In this document: positions 43,148-52,742 of the stretch, piece after piece | Numbering within the stretch: position 1 is the stretch's first letter | How the letters are laid out: the number at the start of each line of letters is the position of its first letter | Assembly: GCA_017519885.1 (NCBI GenBank) | Contig: JAFWRO010000012.1 | Coordinates: forward strand, 124,001-188,000 | Reading direction: 5' to 3' | DNA length: 64,000 nucleotides | Origin: Liminaster sp017519885 | GTDB lineage: Bacteria; Bacteroidota; Bacteroidia; Bacteroidales; UBA3663 | Position numbers and translations under genes: made by a program | Notes under the pieces: generated by a model | What the model was told of the DNA's origin: nothing | The model's input: the letters and a program-made list of their open reading frames with translations, nothing else | The model's database searches: none

Positions 43148-43221
43148 GTTTCTGATGGATAATTGATAGTTTATAATAAATAAATGTACTCTCTAAAGAA
43201 AAAAGAAGTGTTTCAACGCCG

Positions 43222-43229
43222 CAAAGATA
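43222..43229 (-). promoter_or_regulatory. Minus-strand -7 box for lemA
   Basis: The minus strand reads TATCTTTG, 75 bp before the lemA start. Confidence 0.75.
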
Positions 43230-43397
43230 AACACTAAATCGTGATTGTGCAAATTTTTTGGCGAAAATATTTTGTCGAAGCGCAAAAACAGTTATTTTTC
43301 CGCAAACAAACGTTAACAAATGCACAAAATTACAAGTATTTTGTAAAATTATCTTAAATGTAATGTACTTTGCAATACAAGGTACTAAAATAATGCA

Positions 43398-43405
43398 TAT
43401 ATTTG
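43398..43405 (+). promoter_or_regulatory. -7 box for the PadR-PspC-rimM operon
   Basis: TATATTTG followed by CAGCGG, 56 bp before the PadR start. It is divergent from the lemA promoter across an AT-rich 170-bp region that is otherwise unremarkable. Confidence 0.75.
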
Positions 43406-43460
43406 CAGCGGAAAACAAAATAGCCGATAAAAGACATCTTACAAAATAAAAAGAAGCAAA

Positions 43461-43811
43461 ATGAATACGGAAAACGCTAAATCGCAGATGCGGAAAGGAA
43501 TGCTGGAGTACTGCATCCTTCTCTTACTGCACAAAGGGCCGGCCTACGCCTCCGACATCATTCAGCAGCTCAAAGAGGCCCAACTCATCGTGGTGGAAGG
43601 CACCCTCTATCCCCTGCTGACACGCCTGAAGAATGATAGGCTGCTGAAATACGAATGGCAGGAATCGACCCAAGGACCTCCGCGCAAATACTACGCGCTG
43701 ACGCTCGATGGTGAGGAATTCCTCCGACACCTCGACTCGGCCTGGAACGAGTTGACCAACACCGTCAACATCCTCCACAATGGCAGCGAAGTCGTCATTT
43801 CCCACGAATAG
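43461..43811 (+). CDS. PadR-family transcriptional regulator
   Basis: This 116-residue winged-helix regulator has the PadR core: LEYCILLLLHKGPAYASDII, then VVEGTLYPLLTRLKNDRLLKY (recognition helix and wing) and GPPRKYYALTLDGEEFL. In Bacteroidetes this gene usually precedes a PspC/DUF2807 gene, as here (51 bp gap), and is thought to autoregulate the pair. No signal for the ligand is visible. Confidence 0.92.
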   Translation: MNTENAKSQMRKGMLEYCILLLLHKGPAYASDIIQQLKEAQLIVVEGTLYPLLTRLKNDRLLKYEWQESTQGPPRKYYALTLDGEEFLRHLDSAWNELTNTVNILHNGSEVVISHE

Positions 43812-43862
43812 TATAATATATGTAAAGGAAACCAAATCATCAAACATCAAAACGTCAAGAAT

Positions 43863-45599
43863 ATGAAAACGAGTATAAACATCAATCTATTCGGCACGCT
43901 ATACGCCATCGACGAGGACGCACACCAGCTGCTCAGACAGTATCTCAACAACATGAAGAGTTACTTCAGCAAGCAGGAAGGAGGCGACGAAATCTCGGAC
44001 GACATCGAACACCGCGTAGCTGAACTCTTCTGGGAACTGAAACAGGCCGGCAACGAATCGATCACCATTGAGCAAGTGAGAAGCATCATCCAGGAAATCG
44101 GCAATCCCGAAGATTTGGGTGGATCACAGACCGGCAACGAAGCGCGACCCACTGACGATGGACAAAATACGAACAATGATGGCCAGCAATCGACCGACGG
44201 AGGCCAACAGTTCAAGCAAGAGATAAAAGACTCTGTACGTAATGCAGGCTCGAAGACCAGAGACTGGATGAGCCATCGCCGCTATTATCGCGATCCTCAG
44301 GACAAAATGGTAGGAGGCGTTCTCTCAGGCTTAGCACATTACTTCGGCAATGGTGATCCCATCATCTGGCGTCTGCTTTTCGTGGTGCTGACTCTCTTTG
44401 GCCTTGCCATCCCCATCATTCCCATCTATCTGATAGTCTGGCTCTGTGCTCCCGAGGCAAAGACCGCCGAAGAACGCCTTCGCATGAAGGGTATGGAGGT
44501 AAATCCCGAGAATATCAAGTCGCAGGTGCTGGGCTATGACGATCCCTCGACAAGCACGCAGCAGAACAACAGCGGATGCCTGGGCAGCTTCACAGGACTG
44601 ATGGCAATCTGCTTCAAGATACTTCTTGTACTGTTGGCCATCCCCGTACTCTTCGTCATCGCTGTTGTGCTCTTCGCCCTCTTTGCCGTATTGTTCAGCC
44701 TCGTAGCAAGCCTCTTCGGACTGGCAACAGGCCTCACTGCAGGCGGCACTTCGCTGATCGGATCAGTGATCGCTCCCGAGAAATGGACCATCCTCGCCCT
44801 TGTTCTGGCTGCACTGGCGTTCATCGCTCTCATCATCTACACGATCTATCGATTCTTCCATCGCAACCATACTCCCGCCAGCGGACTCACCTATATTATC
44901 CTCTTCGCGCTGATGCTCCTGTCTGCACTGATTGGCTGGACCAGCATCAACAGACTATCGCAAAAGTGGCACGACGTGGACTGGAGTTCCGTCATCAATG
45001 GCGTCGATTGGGATATTGACGACGACGATTGGGAGAACCGAGGCAGTGCAGTCTATTGTGACTCAATCTATTCCATCCCAGCCTTCGACAAGGTGGAGGT
45101 TCAGGGAATCGCCCGGGTGATCTACCGTCAGGGGGACAGCTGCAGCGTACGCGTCAATGCTGCCGACTTCCTGCTGAAGCACACCATCATCGAAGAGGAG
45201 GACGGAAAGCTGCTCATCACGCAGGACGACCAGCTGGGCCACAGGCATAATTTTGGCAATTTGAACCTGAGGGTATATGTCACTGCCCCCTACATCACCA
45301 ACCTCTGGATGAGCGGCATCGGAAAGGTTGAATTCGACGGACAAATCGAGCAGGAACAGCCCATGCGTGTGGAACTGGAAGGCATCGGCAAGCTGGATAT
45401 CGAAAACGTGACCTGCCCCAAGCTCGAAGTGATGAACGAGGGTGCCGGAAAGGTGGACATCAAAGCCTACGTGGACAGCCTTATTGTCTCGAACGAGGGC
45501 ATCGGCAAGATTGACATCGAAGGACGTGCCTACAGCTATCAGCGCAACAACGAAGGAATCGGCAAAATCGATGACAACGAACTGAAAATAGGAATGTAA
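43863..45599 (+). CDS. PspC domain protein with C-terminal DUF2807 (GIN) beta-helix
   Basis: This 578-residue protein has an N-terminal helical region (1-80, DDIEHRVAELFWELKQAG), a Q/N/G-rich linker (about 85-120), and the PspC domain (about 140-200, KMVGGVLSGLAHYFGNGDPI with a following transmembrane hairpin). Several further transmembrane helices follow (about 240-370), then an extracytoplasmic DUF2807 domain (about 405-578) with repeated GIGK-like turns (GIGKVEFD, GIGKLDIE, GAGKVDIK, GIGKIDIE, GIGKIDDN). PspC proteins sense or counter membrane stress; DUF2807 is an adhesin-like beta-helix of unknown role. It is cotranscribed with the PadR gene and sits one base upstream of rimM. Confidence 0.9.
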   Translation: MKTSININLFGTLYAIDEDAHQLLRQYLNNMKSYFSKQEGGDEISDDIEHRVAELFWELKQAGNESITIEQVRSIIQEIGNPEDLGGSQTGNEARPTDDGQNTNNDGQQSTDGGQQFKQEIKDSVRNAGSKTRDWMSHRRYYRDPQDKMVGGVLSGLAHYFGNGDPIIWRLLFVVLTLFGLAIPIIPIYLIVWLCAPEAKTAEERLRMKGMEVNPENIKSQVLGYDDPSTSTQQNNSGCLGSFTGLMAICFKILLVLLAIPVLFVIAVVLFALFAVLFSLVASLFGLATGLTAGGTSLIGSVIAPEKWTILALVLAALAFIALIIYTIYRFFHRNHTPASGLTYIILFALMLLSALIGWTSINRLSQKWHDVDWSSVINGVDWDIDDDDWENRGSAVYCDSIYSIPAFDKVEVQGIARVIYRQGDSCSVRVNAADFLLKHTIIEEEDGKLLITQDDQLGHRHNFGNLNLRVYVTAPYITNLWMSGIGKVEFDGQIEQEQPMRVELEGIGKLDIENVTCPKLEVMNEGAGKVDIKAYVDSLIVSNEGIGKIDIEGRAYSYQRNNEGIGKIDDNELKIGM

Positions 45600-45600
45600 G

Positions 45601-46161
45601 ATGATTACCGAACAACAACTGATCGAAGTGGGCTTCATTGCTAAGCTCCACGGCCTGAAAGGCGAAATGCAGGCTCGCATCACCGACAGCGTCATCGACG
45701 AGGTGGAGCACTGCCCCTACCTGGTGTGCGAACTGGATGGCATCTATGTTCCGTTCTTCCTCGATAGTCTGCGTTTTCGCTCTTCAGAAAGTGCACTCCT
45801 GAAGTTCGAAGACATCGACTCGGCCGAAAAGGCAGAACCCTTCTGCGGGCTGAAACTATACTTCGACCGCAAGTGTTTCACGCCCGAAGAACAAAAGCAT
45901 TATGATCAAAAGGTTGAGGAAGACCTTGAATTCATCGGCTATCAGCTCATTGACAAGACCTTGGGCTCTATAGGCGAGATTGTGGATATCAACGACCTGA
46001 CCGAGAATGTGCTTTTCATCGTCGAACATGAGGGGGAAGAAATAATGATTCCCGCCGCCGATGACCTTATCCTGGACATCGACGACGAGAACGAGACCAT
46101 ACTCATGGACTTGCCCCAAGGACTTGTCAACTTCGATGAAGCAGAAACAGACGAAGAATAG
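45601..46161 (+). CDS. rimM: Ribosome maturation factor RimM
   Basis: This 186-residue protein binds S19 and assists 30S head maturation. The N-terminal RimM beta-barrel (about 1-95) has IAKLHGLKGEMQARI, and the C-terminal PRC barrel (about 105-180) has GYQLIDKTLGSIGEIVDIND and EIMIPAADDLILDID. The start ATG lies one base after the PspC-gene stop, so it is translationally coupled to an envelope-stress-type gene rather than to trmD or rplS. After its stop is a short TCTAGA-rich repeat (46162-46203) before the convergent prmA gene. Confidence 0.9.
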   Translation: MITEQQLIEVGFIAKLHGLKGEMQARITDSVIDEVEHCPYLVCELDGIYVPFFLDSLRFRSSESALLKFEDIDSAEKAEPFCGLKLYFDRKCFTPEEQKHYDQKVEEDLEFIGYQLIDKTLGSIGEIVDINDLTENVLFIVEHEGEEIMIPAADDLILDIDDENETILMDLPQGLVNFDEAETDEE

Positions 46162-46215
46162 GCTAGATCGTCTAGATAATCCAAGAGGTCTAGAAAGTCT
46201 AGAACAAAACGAATA
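46162..46215. repeat. TCTAGA-rich repeat between rimM and prmA
   Basis: Variants of GTCTAGATAATCC and GGTCTAGAAAGTCTAGAA fill this convergent gap. No long stem-loop was found, unlike most other convergent junctions in the window. Confidence 0.55.
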
Positions 46216-47076
46216 TTATTTATTGAACCGAATCACCACCCAATCGTGACGACTACGGTGATGATGATAAACAAGACCCAGCTGTTCGGCACAAGCTCGG
46301 ATGGCTGGGACATCTGTCTCGTAGAATCCGCTCATCAACAAGGTGGCGCCCGGGCGCATAACGCCAACATAACGCTCCATGTCCTGCAAAAGGACATTGC
46401 GATTGATGTTGGCTAGAACGAGATCGTAAGTAGGACCTTCGACGAGCAGTGAGGCATCTCCACATTCTACCTTCATTCGTCCGGCCAATCCATTGTAGAG
46501 CACATTGTCAACAGCATTGGCAGCCACCCAGTCGTCAATCTCGATGGCACGCACTTGTTCGGCGCCAACAAGGGCACACAGAATGCCGAGTACGCCCGTA
46601 CCTGTTCCCATATCCAGCACCTTGCCCGTCGGCTTGATTTCCAGAATCTCTTCAAGCAATTGGCTTGTCGTCTCGTGCGTTCCCGATCCGAACGACATAC
46701 GCGGATCGATGATCACATCATATCGGCACGCGGGAATCTGGCTGGCAGGAGTGAGCGGCGAATGCACACAGCACTCCTCTCCCACCACGATGGGTTCGAA
46801 CTGCCGGCTTTGCTCCCACTGATGGTTCCAATCCTGCATCTCGATCACCTGTGATTCCCATGTCACCTTCACATCAGGCAAGGGCAGATTGGCAAGCAAT
46901 GCATCGAGTTGATGGCCTGAGAACTGTTTCTCTGATATATATGCCTTAAGACAGGCGGTCTCACCACCTTCCGTAGCAAATGAATCGAAACCCAGCGGAG
47001 CCAACAGCGCAGCAAGGACATCACACGTCTCTTCGGCAAATGGTGTGGGCATTAATTTGACTTCTATATAATCCAT
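46216..47076 (-). CDS. prmA: Ribosomal protein L11 methyltransferase
   Basis: This 286-residue SAM-dependent enzyme trimethylates L11. The N-terminal substrate domain (about 1-95) includes CDVLAALLAPLGFDSFATEG. The methyltransferase domain has FGSGTHETTSQLLEEIL before motif I VLDMGTGTGVLGILCALVGA, and the NPPY-like post-motif is ANINRNVLLQDM, as usual for PrmA. The length is normal. The start ATG is supported by a minus-strand promoter match at 47145-47152. Confidence 0.95.
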   Translation of the reverse strand: MDYIEVKLMPTPFAEETCDVLAALLAPLGFDSFATEGGETACLKAYISEKQFSGHQLDALLANLPLPDVKVTWESQVIEMQDWNHQWEQSRQFEPIVVGEECCVHSPLTPASQIPACRYDVIIDPRMSFGSGTHETTSQLLEEILEIKPTGKVLDMGTGTGVLGILCALVGAEQVRAIEIDDWVAANAVDNVLYNGLAGRMKVECGDASLLVEGPTYDLVLANINRNVLLQDMERYVGVMRPGATLLMSGFYETDVPAIRACAEQLGLVYHHHRSRHDWVVIRFNK

Positions 47077-47144
47077 AAAGTGTTAAATGTTAAATTTCAA
47101 ATGTTAATTAAAGCCCCTTTTTGTTAAATCTCTTTTCATCGCTG

Positions 47145-47152
47145 CAAATATA
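47145..47152 (-). promoter_or_regulatory. Minus-strand -7 box for prmA
   Basis: The minus strand reads TATATTTG, 69 bp before the prmA start. The facing gene at 47251 lacks an obvious -7 match. Confidence 0.65.
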
Positions 47153-47250
47153 GCTATTTTTTTGCTTGTCAAGGCCAAATTAATCAAAGTTTTTTTAAAC
47201 TTTTATTAGGATTCCCCGTCCAAACACTGAAAATTAAAACCTAGATAGCA

Positions 47251-48513
47251 ATGATGAAACGTTTGATTCTGGCTGCGCTGGCAGTGGTAGTCACACTTCC
47301 CGCAGCAATCTCGACCCAGGCTCAGGACGACGTCTATTACAGCCGTAAGAACAGCCGCAAGCAGGCTTACGAATCGACTTCGAACGACGTTTGGTCCACC
47401 AAAGCCAATGACGATTGGGACGTTGACGCCTACAACCGTCGGTCGTCTTCGTTCAACACTACTCCCGAAATAACACTGCAGAGCGACAGCTTGATGCTTT
47501 CCGCTCAACCCAAAGCTGTGCCCGACACCATTTACGTGGTGGAGCAGTATTATAACAGCAACCGTATTCGCCGCTTCCACAATCCGCGATTCACCTGGTG
47601 GATGTGGGACCCCTGGTATGACGTTGCATATTGGGATCCATACTTCTGGGATTACTGCTACTGGGATCCCTGGTGGTATGTCACCCCCGCCTTCGGTTTT
47701 CACTGGGGCAGCTGGTGGTATGGCTGGAACTATGGCTACTACACCGGATGGTACGGCGGATGGTACTCTCCCTTCTATCATCCTTATCCCCACTACTGGG
47801 GTCCATACTGGTATGGTGGTGGAGGTGGCTACCGCAACAACATGGGTGGACACTATGCCCATTACGATGGGCATGGAATGGGGAATCACTATGGTCGAAA
47901 CGGCTTCCATAGCGGACGCGATAATACGCGCACATCTTCAATCTCCACCCAGCCGGGAATTGCCAGCCGTCATGGTGCCAACCTTCGCAACAGCAACATG
48001 CGAGGCGATATGCGCCGCGGCAATCGCGGTCGTGATGGCGGCAACGTGGCAACACGTGGTGGCAACGGTACTCGCGGCGGTAACGGATCGCGCGGTACTA
48101 TAGGCGCAGATGGCAGAACATCCACTCGTCCTGGATCGGGCAACAACCCTGCCGTAAGCTCGCGCAGCAATCGCAACTTCGACAACAGCAGTGCTCGACG
48201 TAGCGCCAATGGTGTACGCCAGTCCGACACAGGACGTACAAGCACACGCCAAACTGGTGTTAGCGGTACCCGCAGCAGTTCACGCGGCAGTGCCAGCGTC
48301 AGCGGAAGAGGCGGTGGCGGCTTTCACATCGGCGGTGGCGGCTACAGCGGCGGAAGCTCTCGCAGCAGCGGTGGCGGCTATAGTGGCGGAAGCTACGGTG
48401 GCGGCACACGTAGTGGCGGTGGCGGTGGCGGCGGCAGCTACAGTGGCGGCGGTGGCGGCGGTGGCAGCCATAGCGGTGGCGGCGGCGGACACAGCGGCGG
48501 CGGTCGTCGATAA
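47251..48513 (+). CDS. Exported aromatic- and glycine-rich low-complexity protein
   Basis: This 420-residue protein has a signal peptide (MMKRLILAALAVVVTLPAAISTQAQ) and no known domain. Residues about 110-195 are extremely rich in W, Y and D/G (for example WWMWDPWYDVAYWDPYFWDY and YGWNYGYYTGWYGGWYSPFY). Residues about 205-350 are rich in N, R, S, T and G. The last 70 residues are almost only G and S with H and Y (GGGGYSGGSSRSSGGG-like). The DNA in the last part is a GGC/GGT-rich repeat. The composition suggests an extracellular or surface scaffold or a self-associating protein. It is followed 95 bp later by a FadL-like porin gene. A hairpin at 48524-48556 may be a terminator. Confidence 0.75.
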   Translation: MMKRLILAALAVVVTLPAAISTQAQDDVYYSRKNSRKQAYESTSNDVWSTKANDDWDVDAYNRRSSSFNTTPEITLQSDSLMLSAQPKAVPDTIYVVEQYYNSNRIRRFHNPRFTWWMWDPWYDVAYWDPYFWDYCYWDPWWYVTPAFGFHWGSWWYGWNYGYYTGWYGGWYSPFYHPYPHYWGPYWYGGGGGYRNNMGGHYAHYDGHGMGNHYGRNGFHSGRDNTRTSSISTQPGIASRHGANLRNSNMRGDMRRGNRGRDGGNVATRGGNGTRGGNGSRGTIGADGRTSTRPGSGNNPAVSSRSNRNFDNSSARRSANGVRQSDTGRTSTRQTGVSGTRSSSRGSASVSGRGGGGFHIGGGGYSGGSSRSSGGGYSGGSYGGGTRSGGGGGGGSYSGGGGGGGSHSGGGGGHSGGGRR

Positions 48514-48523
48514 AGGCAAAATT

Positions 48524-48556
48524 GATAGCGGCATCCGATCCGGGATGGCCGCTATC
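48524..48556 (+). terminator. Possible terminator after the glycine-rich gene
   Basis: GATAGCGGCATCC (48524-48536) pairs with GGATGGCCGCTATC (48543-48556) with one bulged base. The tail is TTGAAAATC, with no clear T-run. Confidence 0.5.
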
Positions 48557-48608
48557 TTGAAAATCAACGTGAAAAAACATATTATTTAATTCGAACATCC
48601 TCATAGAT

Positions 48609-50168
48609 ATGAAACGAATTATAGCATCAGCAGCCGCCATTCTATTGGTTGCTGCATCAGCAAACGCACAAAATATTGTCAATGCCGCGCATATTGGTTC
48701 CGAAAGCATTAGTGGAACTGCACGCTATCGGTCGATGGCAGGAGCCTTTGGCGCGTTGGGTGGTGACCCGTCGGTAATCACCGACAACCCTGCCGGCTTG
48801 GCTATTTATCGCGGGACCAACGTTTTGACCATCACCCCACACTGGGGATTCACAGGCACAAAATCGAAAGGTTCGGAGGAAGCTACCAATAATGATCACA
48901 ACTTTGCCCTGTCGAATTTGGCTGCAATCTTCTCTTACCGCACACCCAACAGCGACAACCTTGTGAACTTCAACTTCGCCCTCAGCATCGACCGTCAGTA
49001 CGAGAACAATTCGAAATACAATACCATCATTGATGGAGGAAGCAGCTTTGGTCAGTACCTTACGAACCAGGCCAACAACTATCTTGGCGGAACACTGTCT
49101 CCTCAAACGGAATTCGACTGGTATAACAACGGCTCGCAGGCACCATTCCTTTCAATGATGGCCTACGACATCTATGCCATTGTTGATGATCCCCACAATC
49201 CTCACGCTGTGATTGATCCGATGAAAGGACAGACAGCCTACAAGCGCCTTTTCGTCGATGAAGACACACGCTTGGATCATTACAACATCTCCGGTGCCTT
49301 CAACTTCAACGATGTCTTCTACTTGGGAGCCACGATGAGCATCTCGGATTATCGGTCAATCCAGCGGACTGAATTTGACGAAGACTATTCTTACGACTAC
49401 GATGGCAGTTACATTGCGTATGACAACAAAGTTGAATTCAAAGGTTCTGGCATCGACTTCAAAGCGGGTGTAATCTGGTCTCCTTTCGACAGTTGGCGAA
49501 TTGGTGCATCTGTACACACTCCTACATGGACCACCATCAGCGAATACTACGAGGGATCCATGATTACCGATGACGAGCATGTGAGCGATTGGAGCACATA
49601 CTACGACAGTTGGAAATATGAGTTCAGCACACCTTGGGAATATCAGTTCTCAGCAGCCTACATCTTTGGCACAAGAGGACTCTTGAGCGTCGAGTATGAC
49701 CTTCGCGACTTCACGACCATGGAATACTCTCATAACCGCAGCTATGGCTTGACCGACAACTACTTCAGCTACGCCAATGACTGCATCGACACTTACCTGC
49801 AGCCTCAGCACACCTTCAAGGTTGGTGGCGAGTATCGTATCACAAAGAATCTGAGCGGTCGTCTTGGTTATGCATTCGTCACATCACCATTTACCGACGA
49901 AGCCCTCTATGGCAACGTTGCTGCTGGCGACATCAACCAGTGCTTCTACGAGACCACCAAAGTCAACTACCAAACCCTTGGCAACCAATACTACATCACG
50001 GGAGGTTTGGGCTGGAGCGGCGCGAACTGGTACATTGACGCAGCCTTCATGTACCATCATTCGAAGATTCATGCTGCCGCTTATCCCGGTGACTTTGCAC
50101 CCACTGAGCCCATTGACGTGAACTTCGGCGAAAAGAATGTCGATGTCACCATCGGTTACAGATTCTAA
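48609..50168 (+). CDS. FadL/OmpP1-like outer membrane porin
   Basis: This 519-residue protein has a signal peptide MKRIIASAAAILLVAASANA. The N-terminal plug-like segment TARYRSMAGAFGALGGDPSV and ITDNPAGLAIYRG are hallmark FadL/TodX sequences (NPAG). The rest is a beta-barrel ending KNVDVTIGYRF. Such porins move hydrophobic compounds; in Bacteroidetes this subgroup is often misnamed hemin receptor. The substrate is unknown. The gap to the downstream helicase gene is 15 bp. Confidence 0.87.
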   Translation: MKRIIASAAAILLVAASANAQNIVNAAHIGSESISGTARYRSMAGAFGALGGDPSVITDNPAGLAIYRGTNVLTITPHWGFTGTKSKGSEEATNNDHNFALSNLAAIFSYRTPNSDNLVNFNFALSIDRQYENNSKYNTIIDGGSSFGQYLTNQANNYLGGTLSPQTEFDWYNNGSQAPFLSMMAYDIYAIVDDPHNPHAVIDPMKGQTAYKRLFVDEDTRLDHYNISGAFNFNDVFYLGATMSISDYRSIQRTEFDEDYSYDYDGSYIAYDNKVEFKGSGIDFKAGVIWSPFDSWRIGASVHTPTWTTISEYYEGSMITDDEHVSDWSTYYDSWKYEFSTPWEYQFSAAYIFGTRGLLSVEYDLRDFTTMEYSHNRSYGLTDNYFSYANDCIDTYLQPQHTFKVGGEYRITKNLSGRLGYAFVTSPFTDEALYGNVAAGDINQCFYETTKVNYQTLGNQYYITGGLGWSGANWYIDAAFMYHHSKIHAAAYPGDFAPTEPIDVNFGEKNVDVTIGYRF

Positions 50169-50183
50169 AAATCTTCAATAATA

Positions 50184-52625
50184 GTGGAGAATTACCTATC
50201 ATCACTCAATGAAAGCCAACGGGCCGCCGTAGAATACTGCGACGGCCCTCAACTTGTAATTGCCGGTGCAGGTTCGGGCAAGACGCGCGTCTTGACCATG
50301 AAGATTGCCTATCTTTTGACCCACGGATACCGCCCCCAGGACATCATTGCACTGACCTTTACCAAGAAGGCAGCCACCGAGATGCAGCAACGTATCCAGC
50401 AGATTGTTGGTCCTGCACCCTCCCGACGACTCTGGATGGGCACCTTTCACTCGCTCTTCTGCCGTATACTGCGACGCGAAGCGGGTCGTCTGGGTTTTCG
50501 CTCCGACTTTACCATCTACGACCAGACCGACTCCCGCTCATTGATCAAGACCATCATCAAGGAGATGGAGCTCGACGACAAGATCTACAAGCCCAACAGC
50601 GTGCAAGCTCAGATTTCAAACGCGAAGAACAACCTGATTACTCCGGGTATGTACAGTGCAAACAAGGAACTCCTCACCTACGACGCACGCTCCAAGCGCC
50701 CACTGCTGCACATTATCTACCGGAACTACTGGAACCGCTGTTTCCAGGCAGGAGCCATGGACTTCGACGACCTGTTGGTCTATACCAACATCCTCTTCCG
50801 CGACCATCCCGATGTGCTCGAGTTCTACCAGCAGTATTTCAGCTATGTGCTCGTCGATGAGTACCAGGACACCAACCGTGCCCAGCATCTCATCGTCGAA
50901 CAACTCGCTGCCAAGCACGGTCATCTCTGCGTCGTGGGCGATGATGCCCAATCAATCTATTCTTTCCGTGGCGCCAATATCCACAACATTCTGGATATGC
51001 AGCACAAGATCCCCGACACCAAGCTCTTCAAGCTGGAGCAGAACTATCGCTCGACGCAGAACATTGTGGATGCCGCCAATTCGCTCATTGCGAAGAACAA
51101 GGATCAAATACGCAAGACAATCTTCAGCGAAAACGACCGAGGCTCGAAACTCATTCTCACTGGTACCTACTCCGACCTGGAGGAATCCTATCAAGTGGCT
51201 GGACGTGTACAGTCGCTTCACGACGACCAGGGTTACAACTACCGCGACATTGCCATCCTCTACCGCACCAATGCGCAAAGCCGCACGCTCGAGGAAGCCC
51301 TGCGCAAACGCAACATCCTCTATCGCATCTACGGAGGCCTGTCGTTCTATCAGCGCAAGGAGATCAAGGATATCATCAGCTATCTGCGACTCATAACCAA
51401 TCCTGCCGACGAGGAGGCATTTAAGCGCATAGTCAATTATCCGGCTCGCGGCATTGGCCAAACCACCATCAACAAGATTGCAGCCATCGTGGCAACTGGC
51501 AAGACCTTCTTCGATGTGTGCTCCGATCCCGAGGCCCACAACCTGGATGTCAACAAGAGCACAGCAGCCAAGTTGCGTGGGTTCACAGCGCTTATCCAGC
51601 ATTTCCAGGAACTGAACGAACAACTCAACGCTTATCAGCTTTGCGATCGCGTCATCGTCGAGAGTGGTATCAAAGCCGACCTGGCTCAGGACAACACTGT
51701 CGAAGCAATAAGCCGTCGTGAAAATGTCCAGGAACTTCTGTCAGCCATTCAGACGTTTACACTGGGAGCCGTTGAAGAAGGTCGCGAAGTCAAACTCGTT
51801 GATTTCCTTGCCGACGTCTCTTTGAGCGGAGATTTGGAACCCGAAGGACACGACGCCGACGACGACATCAAGAACTCCGATTATGTTTCCCTGATGACCA
51901 TCCATTCGGCCAAGGGTCTCGAATTCAAGAATGTATTTATCGTAGGCATCGAGGAGAACCTGCTGCCTTCCGAAATGTCGCTCAACGAACCTGGTGGTGT
52001 AGAAGAAGAGCGTCGCCTGCTCTATGTAGCCATCACCCGTGCCGAAGAGAATTGCTTCATGAGCTATGCCAAGTCGCGTTTCCGCAACGGGAAGAGCGAA
52101 GCAAGCCGTCCCAGCCGTTTTATCAAGGATATCGACAGGCAATTCATCCAGCAGACCGGCAGTCCCGATTCAAGCACCGACTATGGCAGCGCAGGCGGTG
52201 GAAGATTTGGCTTCGACTATGGTGGGCACAGCAGCTTTGGCACAGCTGGCAAAGAGGGAAGGACGATTGACAAGCGCAACATTGTCTGGCATCATCCCGG
52301 AGATCTTCCTGAAACACAAAAGCGGCCGGAACAGAAACCCTCTCCGCTCGATCTCTCCGGTCCCATCCGCAAGACCATTCGTCCCAACGGAGCATACACC
52401 GAGGGAATGAAGCCCAAGGCCACCCCTGCTTCATCCGAATCAGCCACCATCACCTTCAATGGCCAGCTTTTGCAGGCAGGCACACGCATCGCCCACGACC
52501 GTTTCGGCGAAGGCACCATCACCTCGGTCGATGGCAGCAACGACAATGCCCGCATCTCCGTAAATTTCGACCATTTCGGCAACAAGACCCTTCTGCTGAA
52601 GTTCGCAAAAATCAAAGTGATATAA
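50184..52625 (+). CDS. pcrA: PcrA/UvrD-type SF1 DNA helicase
   Basis: This 813-residue SF1A helicase starts with GTG and reads MENYLSSLNESQRAAVEYCD. Motifs are Walker A AGAGSGKT (27-34), LTFTKKAATEMQQRI, Walker B VLVDEYQDTN, VVGDDAQSIYSFRGA, QNYRSTQNI, LMTIHSAKGLEF and YVAITRAEEN. The C-terminal Tudor-like region is present (LQAGTRIAHDRFGEGTITSV) after a disordered linker (about 640-740) rich in G, S and P. The VDEYQD form and the closer fit to the PcrA pattern suggest it is the housekeeping UvrD/PcrA, while the gene at 2520 is a divergent paralog. It follows the porin gene by 15 bp and ends at a strong terminator. Confidence 0.93.
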   Translation: MENYLSSLNESQRAAVEYCDGPQLVIAGAGSGKTRVLTMKIAYLLTHGYRPQDIIALTFTKKAATEMQQRIQQIVGPAPSRRLWMGTFHSLFCRILRREAGRLGFRSDFTIYDQTDSRSLIKTIIKEMELDDKIYKPNSVQAQISNAKNNLITPGMYSANKELLTYDARSKRPLLHIIYRNYWNRCFQAGAMDFDDLLVYTNILFRDHPDVLEFYQQYFSYVLVDEYQDTNRAQHLIVEQLAAKHGHLCVVGDDAQSIYSFRGANIHNILDMQHKIPDTKLFKLEQNYRSTQNIVDAANSLIAKNKDQIRKTIFSENDRGSKLILTGTYSDLEESYQVAGRVQSLHDDQGYNYRDIAILYRTNAQSRTLEEALRKRNILYRIYGGLSFYQRKEIKDIISYLRLITNPADEEAFKRIVNYPARGIGQTTINKIAAIVATGKTFFDVCSDPEAHNLDVNKSTAAKLRGFTALIQHFQELNEQLNAYQLCDRVIVESGIKADLAQDNTVEAISRRENVQELLSAIQTFTLGAVEEGREVKLVDFLADVSLSGDLEPEGHDADDDIKNSDYVSLMTIHSAKGLEFKNVFIVGIEENLLPSEMSLNEPGGVEEERRLLYVAITRAEENCFMSYAKSRFRNGKSEASRPSRFIKDIDRQFIQQTGSPDSSTDYGSAGGGRFGFDYGGHSSFGTAGKEGRTIDKRNIVWHHPGDLPETQKRPEQKPSPLDLSGPIRKTIRPNGAYTEGMKPKATPASSESATITFNGQLLQAGTRIAHDRFGEGTITSVDGSNDNARISVNFDHFGNKTLLLKFAKIKVI

Positions 52626-52642
52626 TCTAGCCCCCTAAAACG

Positions 52643-52678
52643 ACAAGCGTGTCAAGGAATTTCCCTTGACACGCTTGT
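52643..52678. terminator. Bidirectional terminator between pcrA and tig
   Basis: ACAAGCGTGTCAAGG (52643-52657) and CCTTGACACGCTTGT (52664-52678) form 15 perfect pairs, followed by GTTTTTC on the plus strand. Behind it (52684-52733) lie four variants of CTATAGTNACTATA, a short AT-rich repeat. Confidence 0.85.
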
Positions 52679-52742
52679 GTTTTTCTATAGTGACTATATT
52701 ATCTATAGTAACTATAATCACTATAGGCACTATCTCTCGCCA

